The notes beneath the pieces are model-generated. The model had not been told where the DNA came from. It saw only the letters and a program-made list of their open reading frames with translations, and did no database searches. Below are positions 26,001 through 33,526 of a DNA stretch of 62,321 bases, in pieces (positions within the stretch are counted from its first letter, which is position 1; the number at the start of each line of letters is the position of its first letter). The stretch covers positions 1 to 62,321 of the forward strand of contig NZ_BMTO01000016.1 of NCBI RefSeq assembly GCF_014649715.1, written 5' to 3'. Both the position numbers and the translations under genes were made by a program. This DNA comes from Streptomyces lateritius. Its GTDB lineage: Bacteria; Actinomycetota; Actinomycetes; Streptomycetales; Streptomycetaceae.

Positions 26001-26235
26001 GCAGCCGTACCCGCAGGCTCAGGCGCAGCCGTATCCCCCGCAGCAGGGGTACGCGCAGCAGCCGGGGCAGCAGCCCGGCATGCCGCAGGGCTGGCAGCAG
26101 CCGGCCGCCCAGCCCGCCCAGCCCGGTCAGCCTGTTCCGCCGCAAGCGGATCCGCAGGCTCCCGCGCCTCAGGCCGGATGGCCGCAGCAGCCTCCGCAGG
26201 CCGCCCCGCAGGCTCCGCCAGCCCCTCAGCAGTAA
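23047..26235 (+). CDS. Pro/Gln-rich MinD/ParA-like ATPase of the type VII locus (EspI-like)
   Basis: 1062 residues, starting at a GTG after a perfect AGGAGG. Residues 1-600 are disordered and rich in Ala/Pro/Glu/Asp, then Pro/Gln, with repeated GGYGFPHPG units. Residues ~650-905 form a SIMIBI-type ATPase with the deviant Walker A KGGVGKTT (Lys666), then AIDANPDAGTLGRR and an ILTDSG block. Residues ~905-1062 are again GQPYAPQ-type repeats. Mycobacterial EspI has the same design (Pro-rich N-terminus plus MinD-like domain) and also lies in an ESX locus. Probable role: ATP-dependent regulation or positioning of the secretion machine. This is inference. Confidence 0.9.
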   Translation: MNGDRDEIRGGWNPPVDDQSDADPAEMTGEFTIDYTPPAWYTQNASGSGGAGGATPPPPSGAPVAVPGLPAGSGFEPEWTPAPTPTPAVPAAPAPAPAPAPSPTAAAATPADGGSLGGGDLESGATMRFSPATLKREMAEISERAEATSAQNAEGSEAGAFPAPGAGHSPELPPVPDAAGEAPEAGRAPAEGSLPSAPSTDADSGSDGPPAAGGEAPVDGTVTTSTDADADSVPAVGEQDDRDDAASDGDGSAEQSAVADASATDSPVRPSATDGEGNDSAETGAVAEGDSADAETAPGTSGEAPEDAAPSPAPQDAPPAAPAQALPPASPPWAPAAPQGGAGLPPLPPSFQPAAPAAAPQWPAPAPTGGQPLPAAASWPAQAAPDAQAPVPPQPAPAPGGHGFPQPGQPMPAPLPPQAQGGYGFPHPGTPQAPAPAPQAPQTPQTPQTADANSPAAQGGYGFPHPGIPQAPQVPDAQGGYGFPQPPAQNAPQGGYGFPHPGTPQAQVPAQASHPDHQAQPPLAPLPPQGGYGFPHPGTPQAQVPAQASHPDHQAQPPRAPLPPQGGQPQHPVDPRTGAAWPTAVTHDQRERSVPGAPLGYTAAVELSSDRLLRNNKQKAKSSRNPGASARFKLGGKKEEAERQRKLELIRTPVLSCYRIAVISLKGGVGKTTTTTALGSTLATERQDKILAIDANPDAGTLGRRVRRETGATIRDLVQAIPYLNSYMDIRRFTSQAPSGLEIIANDVDPAVSTTFNDEDYRRAIDVLGKQYPIILTDSGTGLLYSAMRGVLDLADQLIIISTPSVDGASSASTTLDWLSAHGYAELVQRSITVISGVRETGKMIKVDDIVQHFQTRCRGVVVVPFDEHLAAGAEVDLDMMRPKTREAYFNLSAMVAEDFVRAQQAQGLWTGDGQGGVPPHLAPPMPGQASPGQPMPGQPYAPQPGQPYAPQQGQPYAPQAPQPGQPYAPQPGQPYGAQPGQPGQQPYPQAQAQPYPPQQGYAQQPGQQPGMPQGWQQPAAQPAQPGQPVPPQADPQAPAPQAGWPQQPPQAAPQAPPAPQQ
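24523..24738 (+). repeat. 108-bp near-perfect tandem duplication inside the MinD-like gene
   Basis: Units 24523-24630 and 24631-24738 differ at one base as read by eye (CTG versus CGG, Leu to Arg). Each encodes 36 residues (493-528 and 529-564), starting Q-GGYGFPHPGTPQ. Shorter related GGYGFP units flank them (around 24307, 24418 and 24478). The repeat is in frame. Confidence 0.9.
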
Positions 26236-26255
26236 GGCGTCAGAGGATGAGACCA

Positions 26256-26293
26256 ATGAGGCTCCGCATCGGCTTTCCGATGCGGAGCCTCAT
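26256..26293 (+). terminator. Strong terminator after the type VII locus
   Basis: A 17-bp perfect stem (26256-26272 with 26277-26293) closed by a CTTT loop starts 20 nt after the stop of the MinD-like gene. It is one of the strongest hairpins in the window and marks the right edge of the secretion locus. Confidence 0.85.
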
Positions 26294-26329
26294 GGCATTC
26301 CCGCAGCCCACAAGGGGTTTGTGACATCG

Positions 26330-26359
26330 TTGACGCCGCTCGGCCACCGCTGATAGACC
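26330..26359 (+). promoter_or_regulatory. Promoter of the peptide ABC transporter operon
   Basis: TTGACG (26330-26335) and TAGACC (26354-26359) are 18 nt apart and lie about 50 nt before the first start codon, just after the upstream terminator. The -35 is excellent and the -10 moderate. Confidence 0.5.
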
Positions 26360-26409
26360 TTCGCTTCACCAGTTGGCGCCCCAAGATCCACGACGCGAGG
26401 TCACGTCCC

Positions 26410-28269
26410 ATGGTCATGGTCACGAAGGTTCCACCCCGCCCGGTCGCCCCCCGCAGGCTCCTCAGACTCCTCCTCGCCGCCGGCGTCACCGCCACCACCA
26501 TGGTGGCCGTCCCGCAGGCCGCCCAGGCGGTCCCGTCCGCCGAGGGCGACGCCAAGGCCGGCAGCGGCACCACCCTCACCGTCGCCGTCTCGCAGAGCGT
26601 CGACTCACTGAGCCCCTTCCTCGCCCAGAAGCTCGTCTCCACCAGCATCCACCGGTTGGCCTACGAGTACCTGACGAACTACGACGCGAAGGACGCCAAG
26701 CCCATCCCGGGCCTCGCGACCGAGTGGAAGTCCTCGCCCGACAAGCTGACCTGGACGTACACCATCCGTACGGACTCGAAGTGGTCCGACGGGAAACAGG
26801 CGACCGCCGAGGACGCCGCCTGGACCTTCAACAAGATGATGACGGACGAGAACGCCGCCACCGCCAACGGCAGCTTCACCTCCAACTTCAAGAAGGTCAC
26901 CGCGCCCGACCCACGGACCCTGGTCATCCAGCTGAAGAAGCCTCAGGCGACGATGACGGCGCTCGACGTGCCGATCGTGCCCAAGCACGTCTGGGAGAAG
27001 GTCGGCGACTTCTCGAAGTTCAACAACGACAAGCAGTTCCCGATCGTCGGGAACGGCCCGTTCGTCATCACGGACTTCAAGGTCGACCAGTACATCAAGC
27101 TGAAGCCGAACAAAAACTTCTGGCGCGGTGCGCCCAAGTTCGACGAACTGGTCTTCAAGTACTACAAGGACGGCGACGCCGCCGTCGCCGCGCTGCAGAA
27201 GGGCGAGGTGTCCTTCGTACCGAACCTGACGCCCGCTCAGGCGGCGGCCCTGAAGACCGCCGAGAACATCAAGGTCAACGACGCTCCCGGCCGCCGCTTC
27301 TTCGCCCTCGCCACCAACCCGGGCGCCCGGGCCAAGGACGGCAAGGCCTTCGGCAACGGCCACAAGGCCCTGCTCGACCCAGCCGTCCGCAAGGCGCTCT
27401 TCCTGGCCGTGGACCGTACGACGATCGTCGACAAGGTCTTCCAGGGGCACGCCGTCGAGGGCGAGGGGTACATCCCGCCGCGCTTCGGTGCGTACTTCTG
27501 GAAGCCGGGCGCCGGGCAGAAGCTCGGCTACGACCCGGTGAAGGCGGAGCAGCTCCTGGACCAGGCGGGATACAGAAAGAACGGCGACGGCAAGCGGGTC
27601 GGCAAGGATGGCAGGCCGCTGGACTTCCGGATCCTGTGCCACGCCACCGACCCGAACGACAAGGCCGTCGGCAAGTACCTCCAGGAGTGGTGGGGCAAGC
27701 TCGGCATCGGGCTGAAGGTCGAGTGCCTCGACAACGTCGGCGACCCGTGGACGAAGGGCGACTACGACCTCGCCTTCGACGGCTGGTCGGTCAACCCCGA
27801 CCCCGACTACGTCCTGTCGATCCACACCTGCGGCACCCTGCCGGCCACCCCGAAGGACACCGGGGCCACGGACAACTTCATCTGCGACCGGCAGTTCGAC
27901 GCGCTCTACGCGCGGCAGTCGGTGGAGTACGACGCCGCCAAGCGGGCGGATCTGGTCAAGCAGATGCAGTCCCGGCTGTACGACACCGGGTACATGAACA
28001 TCATGGCCTACCCGAACGCCCTGGAGGCGTACCGCACGGACCAGATCAGGTCCATCACCACGATGCCGGAGGCGGCCGGCAACCTCTACGGCCAGGACGG
28101 CTACTGGAGCTGGTGGTCGGCCGTGCCCGCCGCCTCCGCGTCCGACGGCTCGGACGGCGGATCGTCCACCGGGGTGATCGTGGGCATCGGAGCGGCCGTG
28201 GTGGTCGTGGCCGGGCTCGGGATCTTCCTCGGTATGCGCCGCCGTTCCACCGCCGACGACCGCGAGTAG
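26410..28269 (+). CDS. ABC transporter peptide-binding protein (SBP family 5), C-terminally membrane anchored
   Basis: 619 residues of the DppA/OppA family: two-lobe binding protein sequence with TWTYTIRTDSKWSDGKQATAEDAAW near residue 115 and SWWS near the end. It has a Sec-type signal (cleavage after AQA, ~41) but no lipobox cysteine. Instead a 22-residue hydrophobic helix (about 588-609) followed by RRR anchors the C-terminus. Most actinobacterial SBPs of this family are lipoproteins, so this is an alternative anchoring mode. It is the first gene of a five-gene importer operon. The substrate is probably a di- or oligopeptide, unproven. Confidence 0.93.
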   Translation: MVMVTKVPPRPVAPRRLLRLLLAAGVTATTMVAVPQAAQAVPSAEGDAKAGSGTTLTVAVSQSVDSLSPFLAQKLVSTSIHRLAYEYLTNYDAKDAKPIPGLATEWKSSPDKLTWTYTIRTDSKWSDGKQATAEDAAWTFNKMMTDENAATANGSFTSNFKKVTAPDPRTLVIQLKKPQATMTALDVPIVPKHVWEKVGDFSKFNNDKQFPIVGNGPFVITDFKVDQYIKLKPNKNFWRGAPKFDELVFKYYKDGDAAVAALQKGEVSFVPNLTPAQAAALKTAENIKVNDAPGRRFFALATNPGARAKDGKAFGNGHKALLDPAVRKALFLAVDRTTIVDKVFQGHAVEGEGYIPPRFGAYFWKPGAGQKLGYDPVKAEQLLDQAGYRKNGDGKRVGKDGRPLDFRILCHATDPNDKAVGKYLQEWWGKLGIGLKVECLDNVGDPWTKGDYDLAFDGWSVNPDPDYVLSIHTCGTLPATPKDTGATDNFICDRQFDALYARQSVEYDAAKRADLVKQMQSRLYDTGYMNIMAYPNALEAYRTDQIRSITTMPEAAGNLYGQDGYWSWWSAVPAASASDGSDGGSSTGVIVGIGAAVVVVAGLGIFLGMRRRSTADDRE

Positions 28270-28273
28270 TGAC

Positions 28274-29335
28274 GTGACGACGGCAAGCACGCCCGCCGAC
28301 GTGGCGCGGACCGCACCGGTCCGCGCCACGGACGGCGCCTCCCGCACCGGTACCACCGTCGCCTACCTCCGCTATGTCGCGGGCAAGCTGGGCGGCGCGG
28401 CCGTCTCGCTCCTCGCCGTGCTCGTGACCAGCTTCTTCCTCTTCCGGATCATCCCCGGCGACCCCGTCAAGGCGATGACGCACGGCGTCCCGACCTCGGC
28501 CGAGCAACTGGCCACGCTCCGCAGGCAGTTCGGACTCGATCTGCCGATGTGGCAGCAGTTCACCGACTACTGCGGCAAGGCGCTGAGCGGTGATCTCGGC
28601 ATGTCGTACCAGTTCCGCGCCCCGGTCGGTGAGCTCATCGCGACGAAGCTGCCCGCGACCCTGCTGCTGACCGGCGTCGCGGTGCTGCTCTACTCGGCGC
28701 TCGGGCTGTGGCTCGGCACCCGCTCCGCCTGGAACCACGGCGGTCTCGGTGACAAGCTGAACACCGGCGTCGCGCTGACGCTGTGGTCCGTGCCCTCGTT
28801 CTGGCTCGGCCTGCTCCTGATCATCGTCTTCTCGGTCGGGATCGGACCGATCCCCGGGCTCTTCCCGACCGGCGGCATGGAGTCGGGCACGGGCGAGACC
28901 GGCTTCGCGTACGTCCTCGACGTCGCCCACCACATGGTGCTGCCGGTCCTCACCCTGGTCGCCGTCGGGTACGCGCAGACCCTGCTCGTGATGCGCTCCT
29001 CGCTCCTCGACGAGATGGGCGGCGACTATCTGACGACGGCGCGCGCCAAGGGACTGCGCGACGACGTCGTACGGCGCCGGCACGCCGTACCGAACGCGCT
29101 CCTGCCGACCGTGACCATGGTCTTCATCAATCTCGGCCATGTGGCGGCCGGTTCGATCCTGGTGGAGACGGTGTTCTCCTGGCCGGGGCTGGGCGGGCTG
29201 TTCTACCAGGCGCTCAGCGTGCCCGACCTGCCGCTCGTCCAGGGCCTGTTCGTGGTCTTCGCCGGCGCGATGATCCTGATGAACCTGATCGCCGACCTTC
29301 TCTATCCGCTGCTCGATCCCCGGGTGGGCCGATGA
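28274..29335 (+). CDS. Peptide ABC transporter permease, DppB type
   Basis: 353 residues with an N-terminal transmembrane helix and the FRIIPGDPV motif typical of DppB/OppB. A large loop and about five further helices follow, with the EAA-like coupling motif (TTARAKGLRDDVVRRRHAVPNALLP) near residues 254-278. It starts at a GTG 4 nt after the binding-protein stop and ends overlapping the next gene (ATGA). It forms the channel together with the following permease. Confidence 0.93.
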   Translation: MTTASTPADVARTAPVRATDGASRTGTTVAYLRYVAGKLGGAAVSLLAVLVTSFFLFRIIPGDPVKAMTHGVPTSAEQLATLRRQFGLDLPMWQQFTDYCGKALSGDLGMSYQFRAPVGELIATKLPATLLLTGVAVLLYSALGLWLGTRSAWNHGGLGDKLNTGVALTLWSVPSFWLGLLLIIVFSVGIGPIPGLFPTGGMESGTGETGFAYVLDVAHHMVLPVLTLVAVGYAQTLLVMRSSLLDEMGGDYLTTARAKGLRDDVVRRRHAVPNALLPTVTMVFINLGHVAAGSILVETVFSWPGLGGLFYQALSVPDLPLVQGLFVVFAGAMILMNLIADLLYPLLDPRVGR

Positions 29336-30219
29336 CGACCTCTCTGGCCTGGCAACGCCGCCGCGGTACGGTGGCCCGCTTCTGGCGCCAGTACCGCACC
29401 CACCGTGCCGGTCTCCACGGCCTGGCGGGCCTCGCCCTGATCGCGCTGCTCGCGCTCGCCGCCCCGCTGCTCGTCGGCGCCGACGTGCAGTCGGTGACGA
29501 ACGCGCCCGGCAGGGCCCTGGAGTCGCCGAGCGCCACGTTCCCGCTCGGTACCGACCAGTTCGGGCGGTCGCTGCTCGGCCTCCTCGTCTGGGGCGCCCG
29601 GATCTCGCTGCTCGTCGGGCTGCTCGCGGCGGCGCTCTCGGTCGCCATCGGCACGCTCGTCGGCATCGTCGCAGGCCACTACGGCGGCTGGTTCTCGACC
29701 GTCGTCATGCGCGTCACGGACTGGTTCCTGGTGATGCCGGCGCTGGTCCTCGCGATCGTGCTGGCCACCGTCATGTCCCGCTCGATGTGGACGGTGATCC
29801 TGGCCATCGGCGTCACCAGCTGGCCCACCACGGCCCGGCTCGTGCGCGCCCAGACGATCGCGGTGGAGTCCCGCCCGTACATCGAACGCGCCACCGCGCT
29901 GGGGGGCGGGCACGGGCACATCATGAGCTGGCACGTGCTGCCGAACGTGATGCCGCTGGTGCTCGCGCAGACCACGCTCGGCATCTCCACCGCCATCCTG
30001 ACCGAGGCGACGCTGGCCTTCCTCGGCCTCGGCGATCCGACGGTGGTGTCCTGGGGCGGCATGCTCCAGGACGCCCGGGAGGCGGGTGCGGTCTCCTCCG
30101 GCCACTGGTGGTACCTGGCGCCGCCCGGGATCGCGATCGCGCTCGTCGCACTCGCCTTCACGCTGTGCGGCCGGGCGATCGAGTCCGTGCTCAACCCGAA
30201 GCTGGGGGTGGGGCGGTGA
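29332..30219 (+). CDS. Peptide ABC transporter permease, DppC type
   Basis: 295 residues of the DppC/OppC family. Features are the N-terminal helix, FPLGTDQFGRSLLGLLVWGARISL, six helices in total, and the EAA motif (YIERATALGGGHGHIMSWHVLPN) near residue 185. The ATG overlaps the upstream stop and its own stop overlaps the following GTG, so all five genes are translationally linked. Confidence 0.93.
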   Translation: MTTSLAWQRRRGTVARFWRQYRTHRAGLHGLAGLALIALLALAAPLLVGADVQSVTNAPGRALESPSATFPLGTDQFGRSLLGLLVWGARISLLVGLLAAALSVAIGTLVGIVAGHYGGWFSTVVMRVTDWFLVMPALVLAIVLATVMSRSMWTVILAIGVTSWPTTARLVRAQTIAVESRPYIERATALGGGHGHIMSWHVLPNVMPLVLAQTTLGISTAILTEATLAFLGLGDPTVVSWGGMLQDAREAGAVSSGHWWYLAPPGIAIALVALAFTLCGRAIESVLNPKLGVGR

Positions 30220-31181
30220 GCCTCCTCGAGATCCGCGATCTGACGGTGACCTACGGGTCGGGGGCGTCCGCCGTCCCCGCCGTACGCGGCGTCGACCTGA
30301 CCCTGCGCGCCGGGCAGAAGCTCGGGGTGGCGGGCGAGTCTGGCTGTGGGAAGTCGACGATGGCGCTGGCGCTGCTGCGGCTCCTCCCGGCGTCCGCCCG
30401 CCTGACCGGCGAGATCCTGCTCGACGGGGAGGACGTCCTCACCATGAAGTGGGGCCGGCTGCGGGCCGTCCGGTGGGCGGGGGCGTCGATCGTCTTCCAG
30501 GGCGCGATGCACTCGCTCAACGCGGTGCACAGGATCGGCGACCAGATCGCGGAGCCGCTGCTCGTGCACGGGAAGGTGACCCCGACGGCCGCGCGCGGAC
30601 GGGTCGGGGAGCTCCTGGAACAGGTCGGCCTTCCGGCGGCGCGGGCGGCCGCGTATCCGCACGAACTGTCCGGCGGGCAGCGCCAGCGGGTGATGATCGC
30701 GATGGCGCTCGCCTGCGATCCGCGGCTGATCGTGGCCGACGAGCCGACCACCGCGCTCGACGTGATGATCCAGGCGCAGATCCTCCGGCTGATCGAGCGG
30801 CTGGTGGCCGACGACGACATCAGCCTGCTGATGATCAGCCACGACCTGGCCGTGCTCGCCGACACCTGTGACCGGCTCGCGGTGATGTACGCGGGACGGG
30901 TGGTGGAGGAGGGGCCGGCGCGGGAGGTGTACGACGCGGCCGAGCATCCGTACGGGCGGGCGCTGTCCTCGGCCTTCCCGCGGATCGGCGATCCGGCGTC
31001 GCGCCGGGCGCCGCGCGGGCTGCCGGGTGATCCGCCGGATCCGGCGGATCTGCCGGGCGGATGCGCCTTCCACCCGCGCTGCCCGGTGGCGGTGGAGGTC
31101 TGCGGCGAGCAGGACCAGGAACTGCGGGAGGCGGGCGCGGGGCGCCACGCGGCCTGCGTACACGTCGGGAGTGGCTCATGA
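30216..31181 (+). CDS. Peptide ABC transporter ATPase, DppD type
   Basis: 321 residues. It has Walker A GESGCGKST (Lys46), the Q-loop FQGAMHSLNAV, the ABC signature LSGGQRQRV, Walker B LIVADEPTTALD, and the C-terminal oligopeptide-transport extension with a CxxxxxC-type cysteine cluster (GCAFHPRCPVAVEVC). All catalytic motifs are intact. It pairs with the next gene as a heterodimeric ATPase. Confidence 0.93.
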   Translation: MSLLEIRDLTVTYGSGASAVPAVRGVDLTLRAGQKLGVAGESGCGKSTMALALLRLLPASARLTGEILLDGEDVLTMKWGRLRAVRWAGASIVFQGAMHSLNAVHRIGDQIAEPLLVHGKVTPTAARGRVGELLEQVGLPAARAAAYPHELSGGQRQRVMIAMALACDPRLIVADEPTTALDVMIQAQILRLIERLVADDDISLLMISHDLAVLADTCDRLAVMYAGRVVEEGPAREVYDAAEHPYGRALSSAFPRIGDPASRRAPRGLPGDPPDPADLPGGCAFHPRCPVAVEVCGEQDQELREAGAGRHAACVHVGSGS

Positions 31182-32344
31182 ACCCGTTGAAGCCGGACCC
31201 GTCCGCGCCGGCCGCGTCTGCGTCGGGGGCGTCTGCGTCGGGCGCGGCTGCGTCGGGCGCCGCCGGTGGAGAGACGCCGGACACGTCCCCCCAGGAGGCT
31301 GCTGTCGAGTCGGCTTCCGCCCAGTCGTCTCCGGTCGCGTCGGCTTCGGTCGGCGTGCCGTCCGGGCCGCTGCTGTCGGCGGCCGGTCTGCACGTCACCT
31401 TCCCCGGGCGCCGGGGCGCGCCGGCCGCGCGGGCGGTGGACGGGGTGGACCTGGAGATCGGCGCGGGCGAGATCGTGGCACTGGTCGGCGAGTCGGGATG
31501 CGGCAAGACGACGCTGGCCCGTTCACTGCTCGGCCTGGTGCCGCCCACGTCCGGCAGGATCACCTTCGCCGGTGAGCCGCTCTCGTACAGCTCCCGTGCC
31601 CTGAAGGCGTACCGGAAGCGCGCCCAGCTGGTCCTCCAGGACCCGAGCGGCTCCCTGAACCCGCGTCATACGGTCTACGACGCGGTGGCGGAGGGGCTGC
31701 GGATCCACGGGTACGACGGGGACGAGCGGGCGGCGGTCGCCGAGGCCCTGTCCCGCGCCGGTCTGCGCCCGCCGGAGCGATTCTTCCTCCGCTACCCGCA
31801 CGAGCTGTCCGGCGGTCAGCGTCAGCGGGTCGTGATCGCGGGCGCCCTGGTCCTCCAGCCCGAACTGATCGTGGCGGACGAGCCGGTGGCCTCACTGGAC
31901 GCGTCGGTACGAGGGGAGATCCTCGCGCTGCTGCTGCGCCTGCGGGAGGAACTGGGGCTCTCGGCGCTGGTCGTGACGCACGACCTGGGTCTGGCCTGGA
32001 ACATCGCGGACCGGGTGGCGGTGATGTACCTGGGGCGGATCGTGGAGACCGGGACGGTGGAGTCGGTACTGACGTCTCCTCAGCACCCTTACACGCGTGC
32101 GCTGCTGTCGGTTCTTCCGGAGTCCGGGGGCGAGCCGGTGGTGCTGACCGGCGAGCCCCCGGACCCGTCCCGCGTCCCGTCCGGCTGCCGCTTCCACGCC
32201 CGCTGCCAGATCCTCGCCTCGGGCGAGGCGGCGGCGGTCGCGGACCGCTGCCGGGGCGAGGACCTGCCGATCCTCGCCGGCGGCAGCGGCGCACGGGGCG
32301 CGGCCTGCCACTGGGTGGCGGGCCACGGGGTGGACGGGGCTTAG
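31178..32344 (+). CDS. Peptide ABC transporter ATPase, DppF type, with Ala/Ser-rich N-terminal extension
   Basis: 388 residues. The first ~62 are low-complexity Ala/Ser/Gly, which is unusual for this family. The ABC domain follows: Walker A GESGCGKTT (Lys110), signature LSGGQRQRV, Walker B LIVADEPVASLD, and the C-terminal extension with GCRFHARC. The ATG overlaps the upstream stop, which supports the long form, but an internal GTG near residues 58-60 could give a normal-length protein. Last gene of the operon. Confidence 0.9.
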   Translation: MNPLKPDPSAPAASASGASASGAAASGAAGGETPDTSPQEAAVESASAQSSPVASASVGVPSGPLLSAAGLHVTFPGRRGAPAARAVDGVDLEIGAGEIVALVGESGCGKTTLARSLLGLVPPTSGRITFAGEPLSYSSRALKAYRKRAQLVLQDPSGSLNPRHTVYDAVAEGLRIHGYDGDERAAVAEALSRAGLRPPERFFLRYPHELSGGQRQRVVIAGALVLQPELIVADEPVASLDASVRGEILALLLRLREELGLSALVVTHDLGLAWNIADRVAVMYLGRIVETGTVESVLTSPQHPYTRALLSVLPESGGEPVVLTGEPPDPSRVPSGCRFHARCQILASGEAAAVADRCRGEDLPILAGGSGARGAACHWVAGHGVDGA

Positions 32345-32468
32345 ACCGTGTCCTCGAAGTCTTGCCTGGCCCGTGACGCCCCGCACGCGCGCTCGCACGC
32401 ACCGGACGCTGCGGGCCCCGCCCTCCGGGCGGACGGCAGACTGCGCGGACACTCCCTCGTGCTGGACC

Positions 32469-33479
32469 TCAGTGCTTGCGCTTCGCCGCCGTGACCTTGG
32501 ATCCTGCGGCCTTCGCGGCCTTGGCGGGCTTGGCGGGCTTGGCGGGCTTGGCGGGCTTGGTCGCCTTGTCCGGCTGCGCGGGCTTGCCGGGCTTGGTCGC
32601 CTTGTCCGGCTGCGCGGGCTTGCCGGGCTTCGCTCCGGGGCCTCCGGGGTCCGCCGCGGGGAGGATCTCGCAGGAGCTGATGGACGTCCGCGTCGAGACC
32701 GACTTCACCTTGCAGTCGTCCCGGCCGACACCGGCGTCCACGCTCCCCCAGTGCTCGCCGACGATCAGGATCGCTCCGCCGTGTCCGCTGATCTTGTCGT
32801 CGCCGGGCCCGGCCTGGATCAGACCGCCGGACTCGGGGCCGAGCGCTGCGGCCTCGATGGTGTCGCTCTCGCTGCCGCCGAGGACCCGGCCGGAGAAGTC
32901 GATGACACCGGTCTTGATGGTGTCGGCGCCGTCGTTGCCGGTGACGATCCCGCCGCCCCGGTTGAACTGCCCGGGTGCCCCGGACACCGAGCCCGTGGTG
33001 ATCTTGTCGTTGCCGTCGTCGCCGTGGACGACGGCACCCAGCTTCGCCCCGTCGCCGCGCACGGTGGCCACCTTGATGACGTCGTTGCCGCGGTTGCCCC
33101 GGACCATGCTGAAGGTGGTCTGCGGCACCAGGTGCTTGGTGCGGATGACGTCGTCGCCCTCGCCGCCCATCACGGCGGAGTCGATGACCAGACCCCTGAT
33201 CTCGATCATGTCATTGCCGTTGCCTCCCGAGACGGTGACCCCTTCCAGGTCGCTGTCGCAGAAGATGTGGTCGTCGTGCTCCGTGCCGTTGACCTGGTTG
33301 CCGGGGGGCGCGGGGACGTCGTTCACCCAGCACTGGTGCATGGGGACGCGGGCCTTGTGCGGGGCCACCGCCTGGGCGGGTGCGCCGGCCACGGTGACGG
33401 CGGCGACACCGGCGAGCAGCGCGGTGAGGGCGGCCGGGCCACGCGCGGATCTGCGGAGGGACGGCGGGGTGACGGACAT
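32469..33479 (-). CDS. Secreted RTX-like calcium-binding repeat protein with Lys/Pro/Ala tail
   Basis: 336 residues with GGAG before the ATG at 33479. A signal peptide ends after AQA (~37). Residues ~75-255 hold repeated GGxGxDxI / GNDGxDxI nonapeptide-like turns (GGNGNDMIEI, GGEGDDVIRT, GPGDDKISG), the calcium-binding parallel beta-roll pattern of RTX and haemolysin-type proteins. The last ~60 residues are KPAKPAK/KPAQPDKATKPG repeats ending KRKH, strongly basic. Export is therefore predicted via Sec, not type I. The gene lies 47 nt after rppA on the same strand. Function unknown; Ca2+-dependent surface or wall binding is a guess. Confidence 0.85.
   Translation of the reverse strand: MSVTPPSLRRSARGPAALTALLAGVAAVTVAGAPAQAVAPHKARVPMHQCWVNDVPAPPGNQVNGTEHDDHIFCDSDLEGVTVSGGNGNDMIEIRGLVIDSAVMGGEGDDVIRTKHLVPQTTFSMVRGNRGNDVIKVATVRGDGAKLGAVVHGDDGNDKITTGSVSGAPGQFNRGGGIVTGNDGADTIKTGVIDFSGRVLGGSESDTIEAAALGPESGGLIQAGPGDDKISGHGGAILIVGEHWGSVDAGVGRDDCKVKSVSTRTSISSCEILPAADPGGPGAKPGKPAQPDKATKPGKPAQPDKATKPAKPAKPAKPAKAAKAAGSKVTAAKRKH
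32520..32626 (-). repeat. Short tandem repeats encoding the basic tail of the RTX-like protein
   Basis: A run of 9-bp units (plus strand CTTGGCGGG, about 32520-32556) is followed by two copies of a 36-bp unit starting at 32555 and 32591. All are in frame and encode KPAKPAK and KPAQPDKATKPG repeats. Confidence 0.85.
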
Positions 33480-33526
33480 GCGGGTCTCCTTTGCGAAATG
33501 GCGAGAGATGCCAGGGGGACGAGTGG

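Noticed and set aside
28783..29331. Upstream in-frame extension of the DppC-type permease
   Set aside because: It overlaps the DppB gene in another frame; the ATG at 29332 with ATGA overlap and a DppC-like N-terminus is the real start.
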